From: an uncultured bacterium
GTDB lineage: Bacteria; Bacteroidota; Bacteroidia; Bacteroidales; Bacteroidaceae
Direction of reading: 5' to 3'
DNA length: 64,000 bases
NCBI GenBank assembly: GCA_905214795.1
Contig: CAJMNM010000016.1
Location: 1-64,000 of the forward strand
Below the pieces are notes generated by a model that saw only the letters and a list, made by a program, of their open reading frames with translations, was not told the DNA's origin and did not search any database. Below are positions 23,876 through 32,153 of the stretch, piece by piece. Within the stretch, counting starts at the first letter, position 1, and the number at the start of each line of letters is the position of its first letter. Both the position numbers and the translations under genes were made by a program.

Positions 23876-24184
23876 ATGGGGTTTCTAAATTTTTTGTTTG
23901 ACCTGTTAGATGATTCTGCATCGAATGGGTATATAGAAACAAGTAAAACTTGGTTTGATCGTACTTGGAACAGTCTGAGATATCCAAACAAAGGAAAAGG
24001 AATCTTGATTATTCAAAATGGCAAACTCTACAAAAGATTATACGTAGAGTACGACAACGAGCTATCATATACTATATCTGATGATAGAGACGAAGGATGT
24101 GAATTGCGATATATAAAATTAACTCAGGAAGAAAAAGACGAAATTCTTAGAAACGGGTATCTCATTATTAAAAGATACCGTTAA
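23876..24184 (+). CDS. hypothetical protein, 102 aa
   Basis: ATG at 23876, 5 bp after the lipoprotein stop. The longer in-frame start at 23771 overlaps that gene by 100 bp and is unlikely. The start is hydrophobic (GFLNFLFDLLDD) but no signal peptide is clear. The rest is a mixed alpha/beta domain with GKGILIIQNGKLYKRLYVEYD. Not recognised. Confidence 0.55.
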   Translation: MGFLNFLFDLLDDSASNGYIETSKTWFDRTWNSLRYPNKGKGILIIQNGKLYKRLYVEYDNELSYTISDDRDEGCELRYIKLTQEEKDEILRNGYLIIKRYR

Positions 24185-24220
24185 GATATAAGACTATTAA
24201 TTTAGCTTTAATAAAACCGT

Positions 24221-24763
24221 ATGAATAGAAAGAATATTATAATTACCGGAGCTACAGTTCTATCTGCAATAGGCTTATGTACCGCAATTTGGGAGTTTTT
24301 AACATACGAAAAAAATCTGAAAAAATTAAGAGGTTATGCAGTAGGTTATTGTGATTATTTAACCATAGATGATTTAAGTAAAAGAATCAAATATTTAAAT
24401 AAAATTTACAACTTTAAGGACAATAAAGATAATATCTGTATTTTATCACAAACTCCTAAAAAAATTGCAACTTATATCTATTACCCATATCTATTTTCAT
24501 TGAAGTTAAGAATAGATACTATTAGAGAAGATAATGTTCCGGCAGATAAACTCTCGAACTTGTTTAAGGATCTATTCTTTACATTTATAACAAGCAGTCT
24601 CACATTAATCGTATATTCTAAGAAAGAAAATAAAATAGTGGATCTTCATATAACTTTCTTTGACAAAGCAGATAGTAAAATTTCAGACTTGCTGAAAGGT
24701 AAAAAAATGGTTGCTGTTAATCCGGAGCTTTTTATAAATAGTAACTTAGATTTCAAGGATTAA
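24221..24763 (+). CDS. hypothetical protein with N-terminal TM helix, 180 aa
   Basis: A single hydrophobic segment near the N-terminus (IIITGATVLSAIGLCTAIW) is probably a signal anchor. The rest is a Lys/Ile/Asn-rich domain with no recognised motif. It is the last gene before a hairpin at 24791-24825 and closes the first, very compact part of the operon. Confidence 0.6.
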   Translation: MNRKNIIITGATVLSAIGLCTAIWEFLTYEKNLKKLRGYAVGYCDYLTIDDLSKRIKYLNKIYNFKDNKDNICILSQTPKKIATYIYYPYLFSLKLRIDTIREDNVPADKLSNLFKDLFFTFITSSLTLIVYSKKENKIVDLHITFFDKADSKISDLLKGKKMVAVNPELFINSNLDFKD

Positions 24764-24790
24764 TTTAAAGTTATTCATAATGATATGAAA

Positions 24791-24825
24791 AAAAGTCGCT
24801 GGAGCTGATAGCTTTGGCGACTTTT
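24791..24825 (+). terminator. hairpin closing the first operon section
   Basis: AAAAGTCGC (24791-24799) pairs with GCGACTTTT (24817-24825), with an inner stem AGCT (24803-24806) and AGCT (24810-24813). The A and T tails allow termination in both directions. No TAnnTTTG box was found between it and the next gene, so read-through is possible. Confidence 0.65.
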
Positions 24826-24884
24826 ACATATCTATTATATTAAACAAATCTGAGATTATAGAAAACCAAAATAAGAAAAAGAAT

Positions 24885-25325
24885 ATGTTAACAGTTATTT
24901 GCATTACACTTCTTGCCTATTGTATTATGGGGAAGGATATCCGTTCGTTACTGGAACGGATTAAGGATGTAGATTGGAGTGAGAAATCCAGAAAACTTAT
25001 GGATAAGTTGAAACCTTATGCGTTGAAAGCCGGCCGAATCACAGCCAGACCCCTACTTCAGTTCTATTATGTAATGACGGATGACAACACTTCTACTTAT
25101 GACAAAGCATTGGTGTATGCAGCCATTATCTATACTATTTCTCCCGTTAGTCTGATACCAAGTGCTGTGTATAAACTTCTGGGTGTTTTGGATGAAAGTG
25201 CAGCCATGGTTTATGTGTATAAGAAAGTTAAAGACAAAATCACACCTGAAATCAATGACAAGGTAGATGCAACACTGGATGAGTGGTTCGGAACAGAATA
25301 TGCAAATATTGAAGAGGACTATTAA
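24885..25325 (+). CDS. DUF1232 (YkvA-like) membrane protein
   Basis: 146 aa. An N-terminal hydrophobic segment (LTVICITLLAYCIMG) and a central DUF1232 domain with DKALVYAAIIYTISPVSLIPS and LGVLDESAAMVYVYK, the family's typical hydrophobic hairpin with SP-x-x-LIP. DUF1232 proteins are common, small, membrane-associated and without an assigned biochemical role. It ends 10 bp before the RelA/SpoT homologue. Confidence 0.85.
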   Translation: MLTVICITLLAYCIMGKDIRSLLERIKDVDWSEKSRKLMDKLKPYALKAGRITARPLLQFYYVMTDDNTSTYDKALVYAAIIYTISPVSLIPSAVYKLLGVLDESAAMVYVYKKVKDKITPEINDKVDATLDEWFGTEYANIEEDY

Positions 25326-25335
25326 AATAATTGCT

Positions 25336-27252
25336 ATGGACAACTACACTTCATACATTAACGAAAGCGTTGAGCATTTGTTCAACAGCTTGGAGAAAAG
25401 GTATTTGAAAATGAACATGAAACGGGTCCGACAAGCATACGATTGGGTTGTAAGGGCTTATAAAGACCAAAAACGCAAGACGGGAGAGCCTTGTATCGTC
25501 CACCCGATAGCTGTTGCTTTAATTGTAGGAGAGGATTTTAAATTAGACGCCAATTCAGTAATTGCCGCATTCCTGCATGATGTTACTGAATATACATCAT
25601 ATACCTTTGAAGACATACGTTGTTCGTTTGGAACCGATGTGGGAACTTTGGTCACTTTAATTACAAAACGTAAAAAAGAGAAGTTTGAGGGTTCAACACA
25701 GACAGATTATTTACGTCAGATGTTGGAGTCGGTACAATTTAATATTAGGGCAATATTAATCAAGTTGGCGGACAACCTGCATAATATGAGGACACTGGCA
25801 AACATAGAACCGGACATGCAGATGAAAATTGTCAGTGAGACAGACTATTTTTATACTCCACTATCCAATCGTCTGGGATTATATAATGTAAAGTCTGAAC
25901 TGGAGAATCTTTCGTTCCGTTATCGCTATCCGCAAGAATATGCCCGAATAGAGCACTTTTTGACTGCTGAACAGGAATCATCACGTTTAAGAACAGACAA
26001 ATTCACACATAAAGTGAAGGAGCTGTTGGAGAACAACAATATCAACGCCCGGATAGAGGTATGCCATCGCTCGCCATACAGTATCTGGTGTAAGATGAAC
26101 GCCAATGAACGTGACTTCAAACAAGTTGGTGAAAAGCATTATATTCATATCATTTATCCTGCGTGGAGCTGGCAAGAAGAGAACAAGCTGGTCTTTCAGA
26201 TTTACGGAATATTATCCGGTTCTTTTAAAGAGTGTCCGAGCAGTGTGACGAACTATATCAACACGTCTAAAAAGAATGGTTATCAAAGCTTTCACGTCAA
26301 ATTGCTTAATGACGACGGTGAATGGGAAGTGATACATATTTCTTCAGAACGGATGGCATATAATTCCAAAATGGGATGTATCATCGCAAGCTGTGTGGAA
26401 TACAAAGCCGAATACGGATGGCAACAGTTGTATAAGTCTGTGCTTAAGGATATAGCCTCAAATGGCTATGGCATGAATGATATGAATAGTGTGTCATCTT
26501 CATCCTATGACGACGAGATGCAGGTGTTTGTCTCTAAAGGAAACGGAATTATACTACCCAGAAATGCCACAGCACTTGATTTAGCGTTTGCAGTTCATAG
26601 CGAAATAGGTATACATGCTCTCTATGCCCGCATCAACGGCTACCTTTCTTCTGTAAAGACAGTTTTGCATCATGGGGATTGCGTGGAAATCGGTACAGAT
26701 GATCAGGCTGAACCAGAAGAAGAATGGATTCATCATGTACTTACCAACAAGGCAAAAAGCAGCCTCAGGCATTATTTCAACAGAAAAGAAAAACCTGCAT
26801 ACCAACGCTGTGATAATTGTCATCCTCTGCCTGGTGATGAAGTGGCAGGCTTCAAAAATACAGACGGAACAATTATTTTGCATAAACGGAATTGTACAGA
26901 AGCAATCTGTAGAGCATCTAAAGAGGGAGACTCTACAGTAGCTGTAAATTTTGAAGAGAACGATGCATTTCTTTATCCTGTCCGGATTCGTATCCGTGGT
27001 GCAGACCGTCATCATCTACTGAACGATATAGTAAGATGTATCACAGAGTGTCAGAACCTGTCCATATCCAAGTTGAATACGGAGACTGCAGACCGAATTG
27101 TTGAGATGGCAGTAGATTTCAGTGTTCATTCTGTCAAGGAATTGCAACAGGTTATGGACTCTATTTCTGTTATTGACAATGTAGACGAAGTGTTGAGGGT
27201 GAATATTGACCAAAAGAACTTTACTATAAGATCAGACAAAAATGAAAAATAA
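25336..27252 (+). CDS. RelA/SpoT family (p)ppGpp synthetase/hydrolase homologue
   Basis: 638 aa with all domains of a long RSH: HD hydrolase (residues about 40-170, with VHPIAVALI, AFLHDVTEYT and IKLADNLHNMRTL), a synthetase region (about 230-380, with KNGYQSFH), TGS (about 395-460), a zinc-finger-like CDNCHPLPGDEVAGF and a C-terminal ACT domain. The HDxxED box reads HDVTEY, so the final acid is lost. The synthetase region is diverged, with EVQIRT replaced by EVIHIS. It is therefore a second, accessory RSH with probably altered or regulatory activity. I chose the ATG at 25336. The open frame extends back to 25267 inside the previous gene. Confidence 0.85.
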   Translation: MDNYTSYINESVEHLFNSLEKRYLKMNMKRVRQAYDWVVRAYKDQKRKTGEPCIVHPIAVALIVGEDFKLDANSVIAAFLHDVTEYTSYTFEDIRCSFGTDVGTLVTLITKRKKEKFEGSTQTDYLRQMLESVQFNIRAILIKLADNLHNMRTLANIEPDMQMKIVSETDYFYTPLSNRLGLYNVKSELENLSFRYRYPQEYARIEHFLTAEQESSRLRTDKFTHKVKELLENNNINARIEVCHRSPYSIWCKMNANERDFKQVGEKHYIHIIYPAWSWQEENKLVFQIYGILSGSFKECPSSVTNYINTSKKNGYQSFHVKLLNDDGEWEVIHISSERMAYNSKMGCIIASCVEYKAEYGWQQLYKSVLKDIASNGYGMNDMNSVSSSSYDDEMQVFVSKGNGIILPRNATALDLAFAVHSEIGIHALYARINGYLSSVKTVLHHGDCVEIGTDDQAEPEEEWIHHVLTNKAKSSLRHYFNRKEKPAYQRCDNCHPLPGDEVAGFKNTDGTIILHKRNCTEAICRASKEGDSTVAVNFEENDAFLYPVRIRIRGADRHHLLNDIVRCITECQNLSISKLNTETADRIVEMAVDFSVHSVKELQQVMDSISVIDNVDEVLRVNIDQKNFTIRSDKNEK

Positions 27253-27289
27253 AAAGAACTCTTATCTTGTTTTTGCATGAACAGACAAA

Positions 27290-27297
27290 TATTTTTG
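27290..27297 (+). promoter_or_regulatory. possible -7 box upstream of PP2C gene
   Basis: TATTTTTG fits TAnnTTTG in the 173-bp gap between the RSH and phosphatase genes. A TTTG at 27272-27275 is closer than usual (14-bp spacer). The 5' leader would be long, about 120 nt. Confidence 0.3.
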
Positions 27298-27425
27298 GCC
27301 CCCATCCTATTTTATCGGGAAAGATTTGTATCTCTGTAGAAAGAATGATAGCAGTAAAATAATACTGAAAGAAAAAAGGAGAAAAAACAGGATGAAATAA
27401 TCTGGATGTATAAATATAATGGAAA

Positions 27426-28109
27426 ATGAAAATACGTTATGCCACATTATCAAAGACCGGAAATCGTTTCAATAATGAAGATACATTCCATGTTATCGAA
27501 AACAAAAAGAACAACAGATGGTTTGGAATAGTCTGTGACGGCATGGGCGGTCACTCAAGGGGAAAAATTGCCAGTGAAACCGTTGCCAACTGCATTTCGA
27601 CCTATTGGGCAACTCATGAAGATGAGCAAGATTCCAAAGAAAAGATTTTAACTGTTTGTACTAAGGCATCGAATGCTCTTGATGAGCGTGCCAAAACACT
27701 TCATGCTCACGAAATGGGAACCACCATGGTAATGGCAAGCATCGCGGATGATCTGCTTACTATTGCACATATCGGAGACAGCAGATGCTATGTACAACGT
27801 CTTGAATCCGGATTATTGCACAGAACAAGAGACCACATCAAATTAAGTTTTGGTTGGGAAGTGATTGACAAATGCTTCTTCTCATTCCGACCGGAAATCG
27901 CAGTACCGGATATCACACAAATCAAGATACTGTATGGTGACAGAATACTGCTTTGCTCTGACGGTTTGTATAAAAGCATTTCTCCGGATATTTTAATGGC
28001 ACGTATGATGGACGACAAATCGCCTGAAGAGATTATGGATGTGTTCAATTTTCTGTACGAGAAATCAGGAGACGATAATTATACAGCCATATTGGTATGT
28101 GTGGAATGA
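27426..28109 (+). CDS. PP2C-type Ser/Thr protein phosphatase
   Basis: 227 aa, a compact PPM/PP2C catalytic domain with all metal-binding motifs: NNEDTF, VCDGMGGH, GTTMVMA, HIGDSRCY, LLCSDGLY and DDNYTAILV. No sensor domain or membrane segment. In other systems such stand-alone phosphatases reverse Ser/Thr kinases or act on anti-anti-sigma factors. No kinase is seen in the window. In this operon the target may be the sigma/anti-sigma pair or the AAA ATPase module (inference). Confidence 0.9.
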   Translation: MKIRYATLSKTGNRFNNEDTFHVIENKKNNRWFGIVCDGMGGHSRGKIASETVANCISTYWATHEDEQDSKEKILTVCTKASNALDERAKTLHAHEMGTTMVMASIADDLLTIAHIGDSRCYVQRLESGLLHRTRDHIKLSFGWEVIDKCFFSFRPEIAVPDITQIKILYGDRILLCSDGLYKSISPDILMARMMDDKSPEEIMDVFNFLYEKSGDDNYTAILVCVE

Positions 28110-28131
28110 CATACATTTTTTCGAAAAGGTA

Positions 28132-28230
28132 ATGAAACCACATAATAACAGACAGTTCCATCCGATGCATTCTGTTATAGAAATAATTCATCAATTACGT
28201 CACATGGGTTTGGGTATGTACATTAATTAA
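28132..28230 (+). CDS. possible 32-aa small protein
   Basis: ATG at 28132, TAA at 28228-28230, in the gap between the phosphatase and lipoprotein genes. The product is His-rich (RQFHPMHSVIEIIHQLRHMG). It may be a remnant of a longer gene. No supporting signal beyond the open frame. Confidence 0.2.
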   Translation: MKPHNNRQFHPMHSVIEIIHQLRHMGLGMYIN

Positions 28231-28244
28231 TAAGTGAAGCAAAC

Positions 28245-28637
28245 ATGAAAGCACAAAGTGTAATTTTATTGTCACTGGCAGTTTTGACGGGCTGTAGCGG
28301 CAAACAGGGTTTAAAAGATATTAACAAGGAATTGGGAGACAGCATTGCAACTATAGACTGTACCACATATTATTGGAAACAACTGGCAGACGACTCGGCA
28401 CGCATATCAGCAGTCAAGAACAGCAAAGTTATCACGGAATGTATAGTGAAAGGTCCCGTTTATGGAGCTAAACAGTTTGATGACGGAGAAATATATATCC
28501 TATGTGACCAAAACGAAATATGTTGGTTTGATGTCAGAAACATACCAAACAAAATTGAACTGTTGATTGAGGATGATGTGGAAAACTATGAACTCTCACA
28601 AGAAAAGGCCGATGCCATCATAAATATTGGCTTGTAA
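28245..28637 (+). CDS. small lipoprotein, 130 aa
   Basis: Signal peptide with lipobox LTGC (Cys17). The mature protein has the stretch GEIYILCDQNEICWFDVRNIPNKIELLIEDD, suggestive of a small beta domain, and four Cys residues. No family recognised. It precedes a broken phosphoesterase fragment. Confidence 0.68.
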   Translation: MKAQSVILLSLAVLTGCSGKQGLKDINKELGDSIATIDCTTYYWKQLADDSARISAVKNSKVITECIVKGPVYGAKQFDDGEIYILCDQNEICWFDVRNIPNKIELLIEDDVENYELSQEKADAIINIGL

Positions 28638-28810
28638 GCAAACCCGATAAACGGAATTATATTCTCGAAAGACTGAAAGGCAAAATCTATCTTATATTGG
28701 GGAATCATGACGTGGAACATATTTTTGATGATGTTGTACAGACAATAGCCATATATCGCCTTATCGCAAGGCTAATTAAAGAAGACAGCAAACGAATTTT
28801 TGCTGAATGA
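28638..28810 (+). pseudogene. metallophosphoesterase remnant
   Basis: An open frame without start codon, ending TGA at 28808, encodes PDKRNYILERLKGKIYLILG followed by NHDVEH. The LKGKIYLILGNHD segment is the metal-binding GNHD motif of calcineurin-like phosphoesterases. Upstream domains are missing, so this is a decayed fragment. The remaining bases to 28960 hold no gene. Confidence 0.6.
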
Positions 28811-28960
28811 CAGAATAGTCTTCCTGTTAACCAAGACTATAGCGTCATATCGGTCTCCTTGATAATGCTGAGAGATTTTTTTGTACATTATAAGCAAAAC
28901 AATGATAGAAAAAGTAGCTTTCTTTACTCTTTTTCATAAAGAATAAAATAAAGAACACCT

Positions 28961-29938
28961 ATGAAAACAGCAGATACTGAAAAGGAATGGTTACGCCGTA
29001 TCAGTGGTGATAATAATAAACATGAAAAACAGTCTAGCCAAAACACCAAAGCCAAATCATTTCCAGAGCCAGAAGTTAAAAAATCAGGAAACGGCTTTCA
29101 GGATGTGGCAGGAATGGACGAGCTGAAACAACTGGTAAAAGAAGGATTCATCAATGTTCTGAAAAACAGGGAATGTGCATCCGCATATGGTATCAAGCCC
29201 CCGGCCATGCTTTTCTATGGCCCTGCCGGCTGTGGGAAAACATTCTTTGCCGAGAAAATGGCAGAGGAGGTCGGCATAGACTTCATCAAGATTGTACCTG
29301 ACGATCTGGCATGCACATGGATTCACGGTACACAGCAAAAGATTGGAGAAGTGTTCCGTGAAGCAGAAAAGAAAGCACCGGTATTGCTGTTCTTTGATGA
29401 ATTTGACGCTATGGTACCGCACCGTTCTGCCAATGAAGCCAACCAATTTCTGAACGGAGAAGTCAATGAATTTCTCTGTATGCTCAACAATGCCTCTGAC
29501 AGGGGGATCTATGTATTGGCAGCCACCAATCATCCTGAACGCATAGACAGAGCTGTTCTGAGGACCGGAAGAATTGATGAAATGATATATATTGACATGC
29601 CAGACAATGAGGCGCGCAAGAACCTCTTCAAACTGGCTCTTGCCAAATTACCGGTTGCTGAAAACATTGATTATGACAGACTGGCCTCACTGACTACCGG
29701 CTACAACTGCAGTGACATTAACTACATCGTAAAAAAAGCATCGCGTAAGGCTTTCAATGTCAGCATCATGAATACAGACAAACCATATAAGAAGATTACC
29801 CAGGATATTCTGGAAGAGATTATCAGCCATCGCTCGCCATCCGTCAACAGCAAGGATTTAAGGGAATACGAGCGGATCCGAAGTGAAATTTCTCCTAAAG
29901 ACGGGAATTACCGCCCGGCAAAAATAGGATTCAGATAA
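28961..29938 (+). CDS. AAA family ATPase
   Basis: 325 aa with one AAA module of the classical FtsH/Cdc48 type: DVAGMDELKQ start, Walker A GPAGCGKT (87-94), Walker B LLFFDEFDA (142-150), sensor 1 with LAATNHPERID, Arg-containing RTGRIDE, and a helical lid. The first 45 residues are charged and disordered. No protease or membrane domain, so it is a stand-alone remodelling ATPase. It is followed by two YbjN-like genes and a decayed vWA gene, which suggests an ATPase plus adaptor module. Confidence 0.9.
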   Translation: MKTADTEKEWLRRISGDNNKHEKQSSQNTKAKSFPEPEVKKSGNGFQDVAGMDELKQLVKEGFINVLKNRECASAYGIKPPAMLFYGPAGCGKTFFAEKMAEEVGIDFIKIVPDDLACTWIHGTQQKIGEVFREAEKKAPVLLFFDEFDAMVPHRSANEANQFLNGEVNEFLCMLNNASDRGIYVLAATNHPERIDRAVLRTGRIDEMIYIDMPDNEARKNLFKLALAKLPVAENIDYDRLASLTTGYNCSDINYIVKKASRKAFNVSIMNTDKPYKKITQDILEEIISHRSPSVNSKDLREYERIRSEISPKDGNYRPAKIGFR

Positions 29939-29959
29939 TAAACTTAAAACCATACGATA

Positions 29960-30538
29960 ATGAAAGAGAAAATAATGAAAGCATTCCAAGAGTTGGGATT
30001 CCAACTGGAACAAATAGAAGAAACGAAATGGTACGGTTTCAGCTATGAAGGAAACAACTATATGTACTTCTACAACAGTGAAGACGAGGAGTTTCTCAGT
30101 ATTTCCATACCGGGCATATTTGAGCTGAAAGATGATAATATTAACACATTCATAGTATTGGAAGAGTTGCTTAACTCTACTCCGAAGTATGTGAAGGCAT
30201 ACAAAATGAAGAACAGTCTATGGCTTTTCTATGAACGTGAACTACTGGGTGAGGAAGATCTGAAGCTTGTCATTTCACACATGGTCAATCATCTTGACGC
30301 CGCTTTGTTTACAGCCCGTAAATTCATTGCCACCATGGAACTGAAAAATGAAACGGCTAATGACGACAACGACGAACAGCCGGAATATGTTGAGGTTATT
30401 AATGAACAGGAAAAACAGGAGTCAATGTCAGGCAATGAAAAACAGGAGTCAGAAAATACGGTATTGGGAAATCTGATGAAAAGGTTATCGGGTATAATGA
30501 AAAGAGAAACTGCGGATACAGAAATGACAAAAGAGTAA
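29960..30538 (+). CDS. YbjN-like protein with acidic tail, 192 aa
   Basis: Residues 1-130 have the pattern of the YbjN/type III chaperone-like fold (KIMKAFQELGFQLEQIEETKWYGFSYEGNNYMYFYN, then LEELLNSTPKYVKAYKMKNSLWLFYERELL). The last 60 residues are Glu/Gln-rich and disordered (EQEKQESMSGNEKQES) and end in a basic helix. YbjN-like proteins are small dimeric adaptors. It is 21 bp after the AAA gene. Confidence 0.65.
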   Translation: MKEKIMKAFQELGFQLEQIEETKWYGFSYEGNNYMYFYNSEDEEFLSISIPGIFELKDDNINTFIVLEELLNSTPKYVKAYKMKNSLWLFYERELLGEEDLKLVISHMVNHLDAALFTARKFIATMELKNETANDDNDEQPEYVEVINEQEKQESMSGNEKQESENTVLGNLMKRLSGIMKRETADTEMTKE

Positions 30539-30553
30539 CCACAAAAAAGTATT

Positions 30554-30949
30554 ATGACAAAAAAAGAATTGGTTTATTCAGTCCTTCAAAAAATGGGATA
30601 CAATCCGATTTTAGACGATGAGGGCGATCTGGTAATCCGTTACCAGCTGAAAAATATATGGGTGATGGTTAGTGGTGATGACGAGCCGTATGTATCGGTG
30701 ATACTTCCTCAGTTCCACGAAATTGAGGAAGGCAACGAAACACTTGTTCTTGCCAGCTGCAACCGGGTGACACGGGATGTCAAGCAGGTAAAAGTCTACA
30801 TAGATCAGACATTAAAGAATGTGACAGCCTCGTGTGAGTTCTACTATACGGATGAGGAATCAATCACCCTGGGGCTCAGTAAATCCTTGCGACTTCTCGG
30901 TATGATACGTTCCTATTTCCGTAAAACAATGTTGGAACTAAGTGAATAA
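30554..30949 (+). CDS. YbjN-like protein, 131 aa
   Basis: Same fold pattern as its neighbour without the acidic tail: ELVYSVLQKMGYNPILDDEGDLVIRYQLKNIWVMV, SCNRVTRDVKQVKVYID and a final helix. It lies 15 bp downstream, so the two probably form a hetero-oligomer. Function unknown. Confidence 0.65.
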   Translation: MTKKELVYSVLQKMGYNPILDDEGDLVIRYQLKNIWVMVSGDDEPYVSVILPQFHEIEEGNETLVLASCNRVTRDVKQVKVYIDQTLKNVTASCEFYYTDEESITLGLSKSLRLLGMIRSYFRKTMLELSE

Positions 30950-30981
30950 TAAAATAATGAACCATAAAAATATTTATAATA

Positions 30982-31310
30982 ATGAAGACAAACAATCAGC
31001 AGGAGAAAATAAAACATTATTCTAGACCGCAGCGGATCTATGGAAGCCATTCGCCGTGCAGCCGTAGACGGTTTCAATGAAACACTCTCCGGTATCAAAA
31101 AGGCACAAGAGAAATTTGCGGACACACAGAAGCATTTTATATAACTGTTGGCATTCTGCAGTTGTGAGATGAAACAGATTCTTGATAAAGTGCCGGTTAT
31201 AGGCAAATCCTCTGAAAATGGAAGACTATCAGCCATGCTGTACCACCCCACTTTATGATGCTATGGGATTTACCATTACCATACTTTGTCACTCTATAAC
31301 TATAAAACAC
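30982..31310 (+). pseudogene. von Willebrand factor A domain remnant
   Basis: The region encodes, in different frames, IILDRSGSMEAIRRAAVDGF (a MIDAS DxSxS motif), then LLAFCSCEMKQILDKVPV after a frame change with an internal TAA at about 31144, then MEDYQPCCTTPLYDAMGFTI in yet another frame. Together these are the consecutive parts of a vWA domain, so the gene has at least two frameshifts and no C-terminal part. vWA proteins often partner AAA ATPases like the one upstream. Confidence 0.7.
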
Positions 31311-31316
31311 ACAATT

Positions 31317-32129
31317 ATGGGACCATTTAAAAGCAAGAAAGTCATATATGGCAGTCCGTCCAGGATTCCATATATCGCAGAAGAAATACGTAAATCATTC
31401 ACAGCAGACAAATATGAAGTGCGTATTGTTGACCCTTCTTTAGGAAACGAAATATACATCACCAAAGGTGGTATGTTCAAGGCGGCTTTGGGGCTGCGCT
31501 CTGCAATGAAAGTATCAATGAAACCGAGTCGGGATGGCTATATTGACTTTGAAGCCAGTATAAGTATTGTCAAACAGCAGCTCATACCAACGCTCATTAC
31601 CGTATGCATGTTTTCCCCCGTCGTAATCGCACAAATCTGGGGTATAATCAGGCAGTCCAAACTGGATGAGAAAGCGTTGGAGGTAGCAGAAAATATCGTT
31701 TATCGGAACAATAAGAACATTGGCCGTATTTATGAAAGCTATAAAGACTACAGTATCTATAACTGCGGCGAAGATATGCTGTTTCTTCAATCAAGAAGAA
31801 CGAAACGTAATCTCCTGATGGATGTCAGAAACAACAAGGTTACAGAATTGACCGATGATAAGGGTAAAATGACTGCATTCACAGACATGGATGTCAGCCA
31901 GACGGTAAGAGACAAGGATGTGGATACAGGGAATTCACGTTCTCTGACAGCTGACTATAGGTTTTTTGTACATCGGTTCCATAATGGACAGGCCGATGTG
32001 GAGTGGACAATATGTCCGGATGGCATGTTCTTTGCCGATGAGGATGGCTTCGGAGCGGAAAATTGTCAGGAACTGACTGTCAAAGGCGTAATTAATCGTA
32101 ACGGTAAAATCATTGTCCCTTTTCATTAA
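31317..32129 (+). CDS. hypothetical membrane-associated protein, 270 aa
   Basis: ATG at 31317. The longer open frame from 31218 runs through the vWA remnant and is not the gene. An N-terminal soluble part (SKKVIYGSPSRIPYIAEEIRKSF) is followed by one hydrophobic segment (LIPTLITVCMFSPVVIAQIWGII, near residues 90-115) and a C-terminal domain ending in ELTVKGVINRNGKIIVPFH. Not recognised. Confidence 0.65.
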   Translation: MGPFKSKKVIYGSPSRIPYIAEEIRKSFTADKYEVRIVDPSLGNEIYITKGGMFKAALGLRSAMKVSMKPSRDGYIDFEASISIVKQQLIPTLITVCMFSPVVIAQIWGIIRQSKLDEKALEVAENIVYRNNKNIGRIYESYKDYSIYNCGEDMLFLQSRRTKRNLLMDVRNNKVTELTDDKGKMTAFTDMDVSQTVRDKDVDTGNSRSLTADYRFFVHRFHNGQADVEWTICPDGMFFADEDGFGAENCQELTVKGVINRNGKIIVPFH

Positions 32130-32153
32130 CTATTAAAAATATAACAGAACGAA

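Noticed and set aside
25267..25335. Earlier start of the RSH gene
   Set aside because: It would overlap the DUF1232 gene by about 60 bp. The HD domain starts normally from 25336.
31218..31316. N-terminal extension of the 270-aa protein
   Set aside because: The extension encodes vWA residues in a remnant. The gene proper begins at 31317.
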